NCBI GenBank assembly: GCA_949152475.1
Contig: OX424564.1
Span: 35,338,165-35,402,164 of the forward strand
Length of the DNA: 64,000 nucleotides
Direction: 5' to 3'
From: Terebella lapidaria
Taxonomy: Eukaryota; Annelida; Polychaeta; Terebellida; Terebellidae
Program-made: the position numbers and the translations under genes
Notes under the pieces: generated by a model
Seen by the model: the letters and a program-made list of their open reading frames with translations, nothing else
Database searches by the model: none
Told to the model about the DNA's origin: nothing
Part shown: positions 47,001 through 57,477 of the stretch, piece after piece
Position numbering within the stretch: the first letter of the stretch is position 1
Layout of the letters: the number at the start of each line of letters is the position of its first letter

Positions 47001-50000
47001 AGTGTCCATAACGCATTCATACCAAACATTGTGAAGATCCCTCCAATACCCCAGAGAAGGAGGCTGAGTCCCACGCTCCCTGCGTTCTCGGCCACGCCCT
47101 TCGGAGAGATAAATATACCAGATCCTGAAAAGAAAATACAGAACAAGGGGATGACATTCACAGTACAGAATGGACATGCGAGAGTCTTATTAAGGTAGTC
47201 CGCTCCAAACAGCGAGGTAAGGAGGGGTCAAAGAATTTTTCTCAAAATGAATAACTGTATCACATAATCTAGAGCTTCAAAACGACATATTTTATCAAGT
47301 AACTGATCAACATCCTAAAACTGAGAAGAAAATAGGGGGTGACCGTTCGCATGGAACACATGATGCAAATATGGGAATTTTCCCATATATGGACAAAAAT
47401 GTGCAAAAATGCCGAAATTTTAGGTATATGTATGTGATTTTGATCAAATATGTCGAAGAAACCAGTACCGTGACCCCCTATTTTCAGTATTAGGATGCTG
47501 ATCAGTTATCTATAAAATATGTCATTTTGATATTCAAGAAATAACTTTTGAATTTTGATCCTTCGTTACCGCACTATTTGGAGCGGACTACTTTACTGTT
47601 TTTAATGTTTTTCTTCATTTTTAGTTGGGTTACACCCATTATAATTCCATCCACACATATTGCCATCTAAGGCCATGACTTTCATAACATGTTATTGTGT
47701 AAGCCCTTTTGCAAACACAGATAGTTACGTACTATGTCAAATTAAATTCCATTATATTCTCCATTATGTTATGTCAGTGTTATAGACATCAACAATCATG
47801 GGTGTGACGTGGATGTCGCCTCGAACAAAACTACACCAACGTACCGATGATCGTGCCCACCACCAGCCCAATTGCACCCAGGAGTCCGACTTTCTTCTCC
47901 AACACCATGCCCCCGTCATCCTTCTTGGTCGTGGCGGTGGTGCGGACACTTCGCATAGACACCCCATCCAATAGTGATATGCCGTCTGTTGTATCAGTAA
48001 CAAACAAACAGTAATTTATGCACGCTTATTATCACCATCTGTAAGAGTAATAATATTTTGCATAGCGTCGGGATACAGCAACATACATGAACTGCCTGAC
48101 TGAATAATTTTAATTTTAACATAGGGAAGGCAAATCATTGGCAAATCGTGTGAATATATTTCAGTAGACTAGTCTAACATCTAACGTTTACCACATTTTT
48201 TTGCTTTCGTGTGAAATGGCCAGAAAAGTATTGCCGATAGAAATTTGAAAATGAATCGCTGTACAAAAATTAGGCCAAGGGCCGAAGATAGGTTACCGGA
48301 CAATGTTTAATATTTTAGATGTTAGCCAGGTCACTGGTTGAATTCAAGGTCAAGAGAATATTCAGCATATATAACATTAAGCATATATCATGTCCACAGT
48401 TGATTGCTAAGCTGTAAAAATTCAATAATCAGCGAGATATTAGCAATTTTGTGCTGTGGCCTTGAAAATGAAGGGGCAAAGGTCAAATTCAAGGTCATCA
48501 AAATATTCAGTGTATATCATTTTCTATATCATGTCCACAATTGATATGAGCCAGTTTGTCATTGGACCTTGAAAATGAGGTCAAAGGTCAAATTCAAGGT
48601 CCAAGAATATTCAGCATATATCATTTCCTACATGTCCACAATTGATTCCTAAGCTGTAAGATCGATAATAAGTGAGATATTAGACATTTTGTCCTGTGAC
48701 CTTGAAAATGAGGTCAAAGGTCAAATTCAAGGTCATGACAATAATCTGCATATATCATTTCCTATATGTTCATAACTGATTCCTAAGCTGTAAAGTCGAT
48801 AACAAGCGAGATATTAGCCATTTTGTCCTATGACCTTGAAAATGGGGTCAAAGGTCAAATTCAAGGTCATCAGAATATTCAGTATATATCATTTCCTATA
48901 TGTCCACAATTGATTGCTAAGCTGTAGAGTCGATAATAAGCGAGATATCAGCCATTTTAAGCTCTGACCTTGAATTGAGGTCAGAGGTCAAATTCAAGGT
49001 CACAAGGATATTCAGCATATATCATTTCCTATATGTCCACAATTGATTCCTAGCCTCTAATCTCAATATTGAGTGAGATATTAGGCATAATGTGTCCCAT
49101 TATAAAGCATAGGAGAATTTAACATGGGAAAGTCCCATTTGGGCCGAGTTTGGGCCAAAATGGCCCACTTCGAGCGATTCAAGCGCAACGAAATTGATAG
49201 ACATCATAGGGGTACATATGAGGAGTGTTATGTATCAAAAAGAAAAAAAGTTACTGAACAGATTTTGAGAAAATGGCCACCAAGGTCCAAAATCAGGCAT
49301 TTTTCGTCGGAAACGGCCGCCATTTTGAAAAAAAATGCGAAAATCAAAAAACTAAAAAATACCTCCTTCCTGAATTATTTTTAAGTATTTTTGTGCAAAA
49401 TTTCAGAAGAATTCGCCCGTAAACAAAAAAGATAAAAATGTGGACGACGACGACGACGACGGACGACGGACGACAGACGACGGACGCAACGCCATGCCAA
49501 TAGGTTATCGGACCATAGGTCCGGTAACCCAAAAATTAGCCGAAAGGCTAAAATAGGTTACCGGACAATACATAATAGCTATTTTGTCCCATGGCCTTGA
49601 AAATATGATCACTAGTCAAAACTGAAGTCAAGAGAGTATTCAGCATATATTAGGTGAACTTGAAAATGAAACCAAAAGTCAAATTAAAGGTATACAGAAC
49701 ATTCGGCATACGTCCACAATTGAATCCCAAGCTGTAAAGTTGGTAATATACAAGATATTAGCCATTTTGTCCTGTGAAAAAATTAGCCATTTTGTCCTTG
49801 AAAATGCGATCAAAGGTCAAATTCAAGGTCACGACAATATGCAGTTTATATCATGTCCCATATGTCCACGATTGATTCCTAATCTGTAAAGTCGATTATA
49901 AGTGAGATATTGGCCAATGCTCTGACCTTGAAAATGAGGTCAGAGGTCAAATTCAAGGTCTTGACAATAATCAGCCAAATTTTTTTAAAAAATCAAAATC

Positions 50001-53000
50001 ATCAGAATATTCGGACTATATCATTTCTTATATATGCACAAATGATTCATAAGCTGTAAAGTCGATAATAAGCGAGATATTAGTCAATTTGTGCTCTGAC
50101 CCTGAAAATGAGTTCGAAGGTCAAAAAAGGTCCCGAGAACATACAGCATATATCATTTCCTATATGCCCACAATTGATTCGTAATTGTAAAGTCGATAAT
50201 AAGCGAGATATTAGCCATATTGTAGTATGACCTAGAAAATAAGGTCGAATTCAAGGTCATCAGAACATTCGGCGTATATCATTTCCTATATGTCCACAAT
50301 TGATTCCTAAGCTGTTAAGTCGAAAAAATGAGCGATATATTAGCCATTTTGTTATCTGACCTTTATATTATGTCAGAGGTCAAATTCAAGGTCACGAGAA
50401 TATTCAGCATCTATCATTTCCTATATGTCCACAATTGATTCCTAAACTCTAATCTCAATATTAAAGGAGGACTTCCTATCAATGTGTATTGGCTTCGACC
50501 AATGATTTTACGGTTAAAACTTCCATATAGCAAATATATCTCAATGCATTTGAATGGAGAAGACTCTAGCTTCGTCCACATATGAAATATGTATATATTT
50601 GTTCAGTACAAACAAATCGTACGGAGGATATAACATCAAAAACACCGAAAATCTGCAAGTTTTTTTCACTCGGCAGGGCATGGCTGACAGAAACGTCATA
50701 CATGACGGAAATTTCTGTGACGTCATTGTTTTGATAGATGTCTCGACAGGCGGCTCATTTGACTGGAATCAAAGATGCTGGAAGTGCTCCGTTGCCCGAG
50801 GCATCTTCAAAACAATGACGTCATTGTTTGTTACTCATTAATTCTCCCCAGTTGGAGGGCGTGGCCGCTAGTTTAGTTTCTTTCGATTTTACATTCGATA
50901 GTAGTTTTAAAAATATGACCTCTTCGATTTTGAAGTCACCTGAATGAATACTCCATGTGCGTGAAACTCTTTTGTTTTGATTTTGATAGGAAGTCCTCCT
51001 TTAAGTGCGAAATTAGGCAAAATGTGTCCCATTATAAAGCGTAGGAGAATCTAACATGGGAAAGTCCCATTTGGGCCGAGCTTGGGCCCAAAATGGCCCA
51101 CTTCGAGCTTTGCAAGGGTATCGAAACATTTTCGCATGGGTGTATATGATAAGTGTTATGCATCAATCAGAATAAACAGAATTTGAGAGAACGACTGTTA
51201 AAGTCCTCAATCCGCCTTTTTTTCGCCAAAAATGGCCGGAATTTTGAAAAAAAATCCGAAAATTAAAAAAATACTTCTTTCTTGAATTATTTTTAAGCAT
51301 TTTTTGTGCAAAATTTCCGAAAAATTCGCCCGTGAACAAAAAAGATAAAAAATGTGGACGACGACGCCACATTTTTATCATTTCCTATATGTCCACAATT
51401 GATTCCTAAATTCTAATCTCAATATTAAGTGCGAAATTAGGCAAAATGTGTCCCATTTTAAAGCGTAGGAGAATTCAACATGGGAAAGTCCCATTTGGGC
51501 CGAGTTTGGGCCCAAAATGGCCCATTTCGAGCGTTTCAAGGGTAACGAAACTTTCGCAGGGTTGTATATGATAAGTGTTATGCATCAATAAGAATAAAAC
51601 AATATTTGAACAGAATTTGAACAAAAAAGATAAAAATGTGGACGACGACGCCGACGACGGCGGACGACGACGCGACGCCATGCCAATAGGTTATTGACAA
51701 AAAAGACACAAAATACACTTCATCGTCATTTCTCGAACTGCAACTCTGGCCCACATATCAGCGAAACAATAATAATTCTCATACAATATATTTTCTTTTT
51801 GTTTCAACGTCTTGATCTGTTTATTTACTATTTATCAATATATCATTCCTGTTATCACATTCAGTAATCAGTAAGTACACTGTAGTGTTGTCGCTGGTCC
51901 GATTAGAACAATCACTGAAATTCCCCCGTCTCTCCAAACGTACTGCGCGGTACGGGTTCATTATCTGTAGATATGTACATGTATGCATATTGACATTGGG
52001 ACCTTGGTGAAAGTAAAAATTGAAGTTAACATTTTATTAATCACTTCTTTATAGAGTGTAATTCTAAGGAAAGGCGTTGTACACTTTACAGCAGTCTAGA
52101 ATGACTACACAGCTGCCACAACCCTGCGCTACACTATAGCATCCTATTGAATGACTGGTACCCATTATATCCCGGGTGGACATAAACAATTGGTGGTGCA
52201 CATAACACTAGTAGTATAATGAAGTAACACAATGGTCCAAACTGAGTCTCGAACTCATGACTTTTGCGTTACAATACCACTGTCTTTTTCGATTAACCAT
52301 GCAAAACATTGTCACAGCATTCTGTTTGGAGTGCCATGAATAAATAGAGAACAAAAATAGTAATATCGGAAGATACAAGAAGAACTCATGCAGCTAAATG
52401 AAAAAATACGATTCCCAAATATTAGTCCATCGGGTGAGATTAAAACAAGAACCAAAAGATCAAGATGATGTCCATGTTTTTTTATTGTTGTCATAGTGTC
52501 CTCTGTAATTTCCAGTGACTGATTTTCATCCTTCGTAAGCTATTTTGCACAAAATACGTATGAATATTGGAATATACAAGTGAGTATAAATGAACATTTT
52601 CATAATTTTTTGTTGTTGGTGAAATAACCAATTGATACAGGTGCATCTCATTTTTTTTGTATTTTAAAACTGATGTTTGATGTATTTATAATAAATTCTT
52701 AGTAATTTTGAACATCAATTTGTTGGTACACATTACGAAGCGATCAACCAGATGTCGATCATGCAAAAAAAAAAATTGCGTACAACAAAAATGTGTCCCT
52801 CAGTTGTATGCAGCACCCATGGCAAGTGTATAATTATATCCCATTGAATTCCAACCTACATATATTCAAATATATTTTGGGGGGTATATTCTTCATGAAA
52901 CGTGACATTATGTGCTCAATTTCACTTTTTATTCCGTTTTTTTTTTATTACTTTTTATTCCGTAGAGTGAAACATACATTTAGGAAATTCCCCCTTTGGA

Positions 53001-53045
53001 AGACATGCTCCACTCACCTATGACGGCTCCGGCCGTTTCTCCCAT
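41060..53045 (-). CDS. SLC7-family (b(0,+)/LAT-type) amino acid transporter light chain (14 exons, 515 aa)
   Basis: The exons are 53,045-53,018; 47,985-47,845; 47,124-47,023; 46,816-46,682; 46,484-46,371; 44,971-44,846; 44,580-44,481; 44,376-44,332; 44,236-44,113; 43,968-43,865; 43,265-43,169; 42,956-42,801; 41,630-41,462; 41,166-41,060. Every junction is GT-AG, all phases match, and the total is 516 codons with TGA. The product has 12 predicted helices of the LeuT fold. TM1 has the substrate motif GSGIFISP (57-64) and the TM2-3 region has [10 protein letters not shown] (91-100). Cys157 in the TM3-4 loop is the disulfide site to an SLC3 heavy chain. TM6 has FAYNGW (244-249) followed by [12 protein letters not shown]. 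The C-terminus [11 protein letters not shown] and the RPSS motif (133-136) resemble b(0,+)AT (SLC7A9) more than LAT1. It is expected to exchange amino acids across the plasma membrane. Exon 1 codes only nine residues and lies 5 kb upstream. Confidence 0.93.
42385..42800 (-). repeat. 82-bp minisatellite made from the transporter exon-12 end and its donor
   Basis: Five copies downstream of the true exon end (donor at 42,795-42,800) repeat every 82 bases, with donor positions 42,713, 42,631, 42,549, 42,467 and 42,385. Each copy carries the coding stretch [18 protein letters not shown] and the following splice donor, GTACGT in three and GTACTT in two of the extra copies. Because 82 is not a multiple of three, use of a downstream donor would shift the frame. 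Confidence 0.95.
43346..43850. mobile_element. MITE with TTTACACGATCAAACT inverted ends, in transporter intron 11
   Basis: The left end GGTTTACAAGATCAAACTAC pairs with a right end reading GGTTTACACGATCAAACTAC on the minus strand. The interior is full of TTCAAACT motifs. It has no ORF. The right end lies only about 10 bases from the donor of exon 10 (43,859-43,864). The target duplication is unclear. Confidence 0.75.
45643..45780. repeat. Three-copy tandem repeat, about 45 bp
   Basis: AAGGATATTACTAATGTACC followed by CTCGGATGGTCCAATACT occurs three times (45,645, 45,680 and 45,722) with small spacing differences. It lies in intron 5 of the transporter. The rest of 44,972-46,370 holds no other feature I can name. 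Confidence 0.85.
47195..47591. mobile_element. Long-hairpin MITE, about 397 bp, in transporter intron 2
   Basis: The left arm GTAGTCCGCTCCAAACAGCG and right arm (minus strand GTAGTCCGCTCCAAATAGTG) pair, and pairing continues inward through GGTCAAA, ATGACATATTTTATA and TAACTGATCA to GGGGGT blocks near 47,340 and 47,470. This gives stems over 100 bases long. No ORF is present. A target duplication could not be defined. Confidence 0.85.
48269..49530 (-). mobile_element. TTACCGG-family element, copy in transporter intron 1
   Basis: It begins with TTAGGCCAAGGGCCGAAGAT + AGGTTACCGGAC and ends GGTTATCGGACCATAGGTCC + GGTAACCC, opposite in orientation to the 36.2-kb copy. It has six to seven 120-bp subrepeats with AAATTCAAGGTCA, then the CATGGGAAAGTCCCATTTGG block and a GACGACGACGG tract. 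A 23-residue-scale frame (49,124-49,384) is a by-product. Confidence 0.8.
48578..49949 (+). promoter_or_regulatory. DR1 nuclear-receptor-type sites in intron-1 repeats
   Basis: Perfect AGGTCA-N-AGGTCA motifs lie at 48,578-48,590, 48,711-48,723, 48,978-48,990 and 49,937-49,949. A GGGTCA variant is at 48,845-48,857. Each is followed five bases later by CAAGGTC half sites. They sit in the first intron of the transporter, a common place for enhancers, but they come with the repeat, and regulatory activity is only a possibility. Confidence 0.45.
49535..51692 (-). mobile_element. Second adjoining TTACCGG-family element, interrupted by a TTAA element
   Basis: It starts at TTAGCCGAAAGGCTAAAATA + GGTTACCGGACAAT. 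It runs through diverged subrepeats to 50,464 and resumes at 51,001. The end is near CGACGCCATGCCAATAGGTT at 51,670. The terminal part (GTGTCCCATT to GACGACGACG) is present twice, at 51,015-51,370 and 51,440-51,690. No ORF is present. Confidence 0.75.
50465..51000. mobile_element. TTAA-flanked MITE (Kolobok- or piggyBac-type), 536 bp
   Basis: TTAA at 50,461-50,464 and 51,001-51,004 flank inverted ends AGGAGGACTTCCTATCAA and TTGATAGGAAGTCCTCCT. The surrounding repeat reads continuously when one TTAA and the insert are set aside, so the ends are secure. TTAA duplication is used by piggyBac and Kolobok elements. A purine-purine start (AG) favours Kolobok. The 95-codon internal frame (50,554-50,841) resembles no transposase. 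Confidence 0.9.
51693..53017. other. Transporter intron 1, proximal part; no gene seen
   Basis: AT-rich DNA without recognisable repeats. A stretch at 52,085-52,260 has scattered short direct repeats only. Confidence 0.45.
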
Positions 53046-53630
53046 CGTTTTCCTGTCTGTAGCAGTTATTTTGTATCAAGAAGTCGGCTCAGCACGCTCT
53101 CTACATGTAGATAGTCGCGTGCGTTTGTGAGGAATTGTTCCTTTTACAACATTCCAATAGATTATCCTCGGACACAAACGCAAATACACTAAACTTTCGT
53201 CACTTTTGTAATCTGTTTTTCAGTTAAACGGCATAGATCAGGTTTTTTTTTATATTACTGCAAAGTTGACATCGTATGTTGTGCTTGTTTCGGCTTAATC
53301 TAACACTTGTTAAGATGAGAGCAAAAAACCAAAGTGAACCATGAACTTTGACATGGGTACAAACTATACGAAGATGGTATGACATGCATTTGATAATATC
53401 TCCATTAATATGGGATCTACTGTAATGTCGATCACCGAACGAGCTCACAGCGATCATAACTTAGATATCAATTAGCACGAGTGCAATCAAGAACACTTCG
53501 GCTAAGGGGTTTGCCCTCAACAGAACAGACAAATTCGTGCATGAGGGTGCTATACAAAGGCTGCATAGTGTGAAGGTGTTTATCACTGATATACCAGTGA
53601 CTAGAGTGATGTGCTACTAAATGATCACTG
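53046..53630. other. Region upstream of transporter exon 1
   Basis: This should contain the 5' UTR and promoter of the transporter (53,046-53,110 continues without a splice acceptor). No TATA box or other site can be fixed. Confidence 0.35.
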
Positions 53631-53636
53631 GAAAAA

Positions 53637-53684
53637 TGTATAGTTTTGTCATACATTTGACAATATGTATGGCAAAACTATACA
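53637..53684. repeat. 48-bp near-perfect hairpin
   Basis: TGTATAGTTTTGTCATACAT and ATGTATGGCAAAACTATACA form a 20-bp stem with one G-T position and an 8-base loop. It is too short for a typical miRNA precursor and is more likely a minimal MITE. Confidence 0.8.
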
Positions 53685-53929
53685 CAAATTATATGAATAT
53701 ATATATGGTTTGAACAGGTTTACTTGACGCAGACCAGTATGCAATGTAACAGACGCATGCAAGCAACTGAGGTCAACATTACTGCAACATGCATCAGTGA
53801 ATCAATTTGCATAATTGTTTGATTGATGTATATTTTTATGTATATTTTGTAGCATTCTTAAAAGATCTTGCGCAAAGATTCAACAACGATTTTAAACTCA
53901 GGACTACTTCTGAATAAATCCCTGTTTCC

Positions 53930-54130
53930 TAAATCCATCCGATTTGCAGTGAAAAAGCGTACATGTATGGACTTGAACATAGTACTCTGCTGATGTTGTA
54001 TGCTGTCATCATCTACTGATAGATGAAGAAACGGCAGATGTGTCATCATTTTATCCCTATCCGTACGGTTCATCGACTTGGCAAGTGTTAATAACGACAG
54101 CGCACCCTGATGCCTGTCCATGATAACACC
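53930..54130. repeat. Low-copy repeat, second copy at 55,995-56,125
   Basis: ACTCTGCTGATGTTGTATG, GTCATCAT, ACGGTTCATC and AACTACGACAG/AATAACGACAG blocks occur in the same order in both places. The 87-codon minus-strand frame at 53,858-54,121 overlaps this repeat and has no known motif. Confidence 0.5.
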
Positions 54131-54627
54131 AGTATGGTTTGGGATATAGGGTTTCCGTCATTCAAAATTTCGCCTATCACATCTGTATTTCTTTTGTTTA
54201 TAATCACAAATATTGTTCACTCGGTGGTATTCTCATTGTAAGAACACTAATGATCAGATGATTTTTACCACGTGACAATCCTATTTACTCAATGTTGGAC
54301 GGCGAAAGTCTCCCCATTATGTAATGTCCCATTATTTTGGGATTGGACGATGCAGTGCTTATCAGCCAATCAGAGTGCGTGTTACATGTGAGTTTTGTAT
54401 TTTTAGTTTGTTATTGGCATCATTAAAATCTCAGTGTATTGGTGGTAATAGATTGATACTTACATTTATCCACTCTGGTTTTCTCCCAACAAAAAGTACG
54501 TAGCTTTAGTTTGTTTTGACCCCGTAAATAATATAGCAAATGTTGGATGTTGAGAGTCGTCCAATATACAGTTTACGGGAATCAGAAATGTCATATTGAT
54601 CTCGGCTGACGCCTGACATCCAATATT

Positions 54628-54850
54628 ATCGTCCACCAAAGGTTGATTGGTTTGCTCAGTTCGTATGTGGGCTGACTTCTATACGCAGTCAGTTTCGGCG
54701 CGGGTTCGATCCCCGGCATCCGCCTGTGAGATGGCATGTGGTAGCCAAACTGGGCGAGTGGGTTTTCATCAGGATCTCTGGTTTCCTCCCACGATAATGA
54801 CAACCCAAAGGCATCCACCCATACGCCAGGCCAGGTCCGGGCCAACAAAA
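54628..54850 (+). repeat. tRNA-derived SINE
   Basis: TTGGTTTGCTCAGTTCGTAT gives an A-box-like start, and GGTTCGATCCCCGGCATC is a B-box and T-loop-like segment about 60 bases later. The middle part, TCTGGTTTCCTCCCACGATA + ATGAC, resembles the conserved central domain of widespread invertebrate SINEs. The 3' end near GGGCCAACAAAATG has no clear tail. The family name is not assigned. Confidence 0.75.
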
Positions 54851-55087
54851 TGTTGATTTAAGCACTTGTTCATCGATTGTTGTAATGTTTAAAAAACAAT
54901 CTTCAATTTGCTGTACAATAACAGCACGGATGGATCATTACGCTTGTAAACGTGTTACCATCCAACTATCTACTCATCTATCTTTGTTGGATATGAGTGA
55001 GCGTCAGAAAATGTAGTAAAAATGTGGCGCCTCTCAGCAGTGCGTAGCTGGGACATCTGAGGTCTTAATCTGATGCGAACATAAATA

Positions 55088-55256
55088 GGGCCTGTAAGTC
55101 ACGTGCCGCTACGGTATGATTCTGGTGGCAAACAAACATACATCTTTTGTGTTACATGAGTAATTTGAGTTTTGAATGGAGTTCTACTCATCTTAAACAA
55201 AAGGTGTATATTTGTTTGCCACCGGAAATCATATGATGACATCACGTGACAGGCCC
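55088..55256. mobile_element. Palindromic MITE, 169 bp, TA target site
   Basis: The ends GGGCCTGTAAGTCACGTG and CACGTGACAGGCCC face each other. Pairing extends about 65 bases inward through GGTGGCAAACAAA and ACATCTTTTGT / ACAAAAGGTGTA. TA lies directly outside both ends, as in Tc1/mariner-type MITEs. Confidence 0.85.
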
Positions 55257-55806
55257 TATAGTCAAAGGTCCTTCCAAAGGTTATTTATATGGAATATTTC
55301 ATACACTGCGTTTATCCCATTCATGAACGGCATCTCGACTTTGTTTTTATGTACACCGTGTTTGTTATGTAGCATGTTGATTGGCCACTACTGTATTTCT
55401 ATCGTCAATAAGTCACGTAACATGATTACTATCGGAATAATCCAACGACACCAATAACAAATTTAGCATTTATCGATATTAACAAAGAATCCATGATGTA
55501 AGTGATGAGAATAATCCACACCCTCCCCCTCCTCCCACCCTCCCCCTCCCGCCATCCCCATACTATAATTAGACTACATCCTTAGACATAAGAACTACGT
55601 GCGAAATTAAGACTAAGGTTGTTGTTGTGGGGTGGTTCAATTGATATCAGCATTGCCCCCGTTTGATGTATAGTGAACTTTTATTTACCTCCACGCCACT
55701 GATACGTTCCTCGAATCCAAACAACGTCATGTATTTGATATCATTCAGGTGTCATGTGATAATTATATTACATGTGAAGACCGAGTTACCAGTGTTATCA
55801 CCCGAC

Positions 55807-56809
55807 ATGGAGCAGTCGCTAACTGGGCCGTGGTTCCATCATCACCACTCGGAAGATAGACTAACAATCGGCATAGAACGACGTTTTTGTTACTGGCGAA
55901 ACATGACTGGGGATACCAGTGAAAGGTGAGTTAATGTTTTACGATAGCAAGCTAGAAATGATCATGTACTTTTACTGGTAATGTACCCAATACAGAATAT
56001 ACATGCTATTTATATTTACATACGTGTACAGAAAATACTCTGCTGATGTTGTATGTTGTCATCATTCTATCGATATGCGCACGGTTCATCAAATTTTCAA
56101 GTGGTAACTACGACAGAATGTATAATAATTCATATAGCTCTTCAAAATGCCATACGCGATGTATATCTATGTTTGTTCGGAATTATTCGATTCCGTGTGT
56201 ATCGTACGTATCTCGACTAATTCGCCGAAACGCTCGGCATACCTATTGACTACAATATAGTTATATGCCATAGAATGTTCCCGTTTACGTAGAGTTTTTG
56301 TCGCACTGTTTTATACTCAATTGACATATTGTCATCGCAGTTGACAATTGCATGTATTCATCTCACTAAGCGAGCGTTTGCACACAATCCCTTCGCAAAT
56401 TGTCTCTCACCGATGTCATGGATAATTAAGCGCGGAATATATAAATAATATTCATATCTTTGGTTAGAGCAATATGTGATATATATTGTGTATTCGGGAC
56501 ATATATACTCCCCCTGAGAAAGAAGGAAGCACAAACATGTAAAGTGCATGATACTGTTCTTGAAGTTCGGTAAGAAAGTTACGCAAGAATAACAATGTCT
56601 TACAAAGACCTGACATCTAAGCTCCCAGCAGGCAGGATACAATGTTACGCTATGCGAACACGCCTTCAAGACGTCCTGACAGAGTTTGAGAGCGGGGTAA
56701 GCTTGCAGGATGTGGCCGAGTTGAGAACTAAACTGTCCTCCAGGATAAAATCTTTTTGGGAGAAGGAAGCAAGCCCTGTTCATGTCCCAAGACCACTCTT
56801 CATAGCCAG
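55807..56809 (+). other. Two candidate exons of an unrecognised gene
   Basis: 55,807-55,925 opens with ATG (MEQSLTGPWFHHHHSEDRL) and ends at a strong donor, AAAG/GTGAGT. 56,588-56,809 is open (MSYKDLTSKLPAGRIQCYAM ... LRTKLSSRIKSFWEKEASP) and ends at CCAG/GTAAAC. They join in phase (2/1) if the weak acceptor ACGCAAG at 56,587 is used. The second has the helix-rich look of a real protein. No domain is recognised and no partner exon is certain. A minus-strand 167-codon frame (56,358-56,861) covers it and looks like its shadow. Confidence 0.35.
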
Positions 56810-57388
56810 GTAAACGTTGCGTTGGGCTCGAATCGGCCCGCTTCTGATAACAGAAAACCACAAATGAGTCGATGGAAAACGCTATGATGATTCAGACTGA
56901 GCGTGTGGCTGTAAATTACAAGCTTCACATAATACACTCGAGTGGTGGTTGCCCACGTTGTGAAAATAAATTTGAAATAATCATATTGTTCTTAGAAAGT
57001 TAAGTTCACAAAACATCTCGTAATAGTTGAATGATGGCTTGTGGTCGAGGTACCGTTTACTCCTTTTGACTCTGAAATTGTTTTTGTCATGCACTCCTTT
57101 TGACTCTGAAGTTTGCAAAAACATCTTAAAAATGAAAAACAAATCTCACAAATAAACCGAAATTGTTCCCTTATCATGAATAGCTCATATAAATACACTG
57201 TGTGTTCTCATCGATATGATATTGACCAATTTTTTTTTAGAACATCCGCTCACCTCAAACATATTTTGAATACCCATGAATAAGATTGACTCGGTTGATT
57301 GAAATAGACAGATTAGACCATCGTATCATCAGCAGAAAAAAAAACCGTGCATCGATCCTGTTCCAAAGTTTTTGTCGTTTAATTACAG

Positions 57389-57477
57389 AAAATGACATCA
57401 CCATCTTGGTCGGCTTACTGTCTCTGAGCTATGTTATGGGAATGGTTATATTCCTATGTCGTTTATGGCCCAGATGA
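57389..57477 (+). other. Candidate terminal exon with one membrane helix
   Basis: After a pyrimidine-rich acceptor (TCGTTTAATTACAG) the frame reads NDITILVGLLSLSYVMGMV then IFLCRLWPR and stop. This looks like a C-terminal membrane anchor. It needs a phase-1 donor, which the 56,809 donor (phase 2) does not provide, so I do not link them. Confidence 0.3.

Noticed and set aside
50554-50841. Transposase remnant inside the TTAA element
   Set aside because: The 95-codon frame has none of the conserved piggyBac or Kolobok residues; the element is too short and looks non-autonomous.
54628-54740. Functional tRNA gene
   Set aside because: The B box is good, but the cloverleaf cannot be completed and the segment continues into a SINE body.
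56358-56861. 167-codon minus-strand frame
   Set aside because: It is the opposite strand of a more protein-like plus-strand segment and has a low-complexity, cysteine-rich composition.
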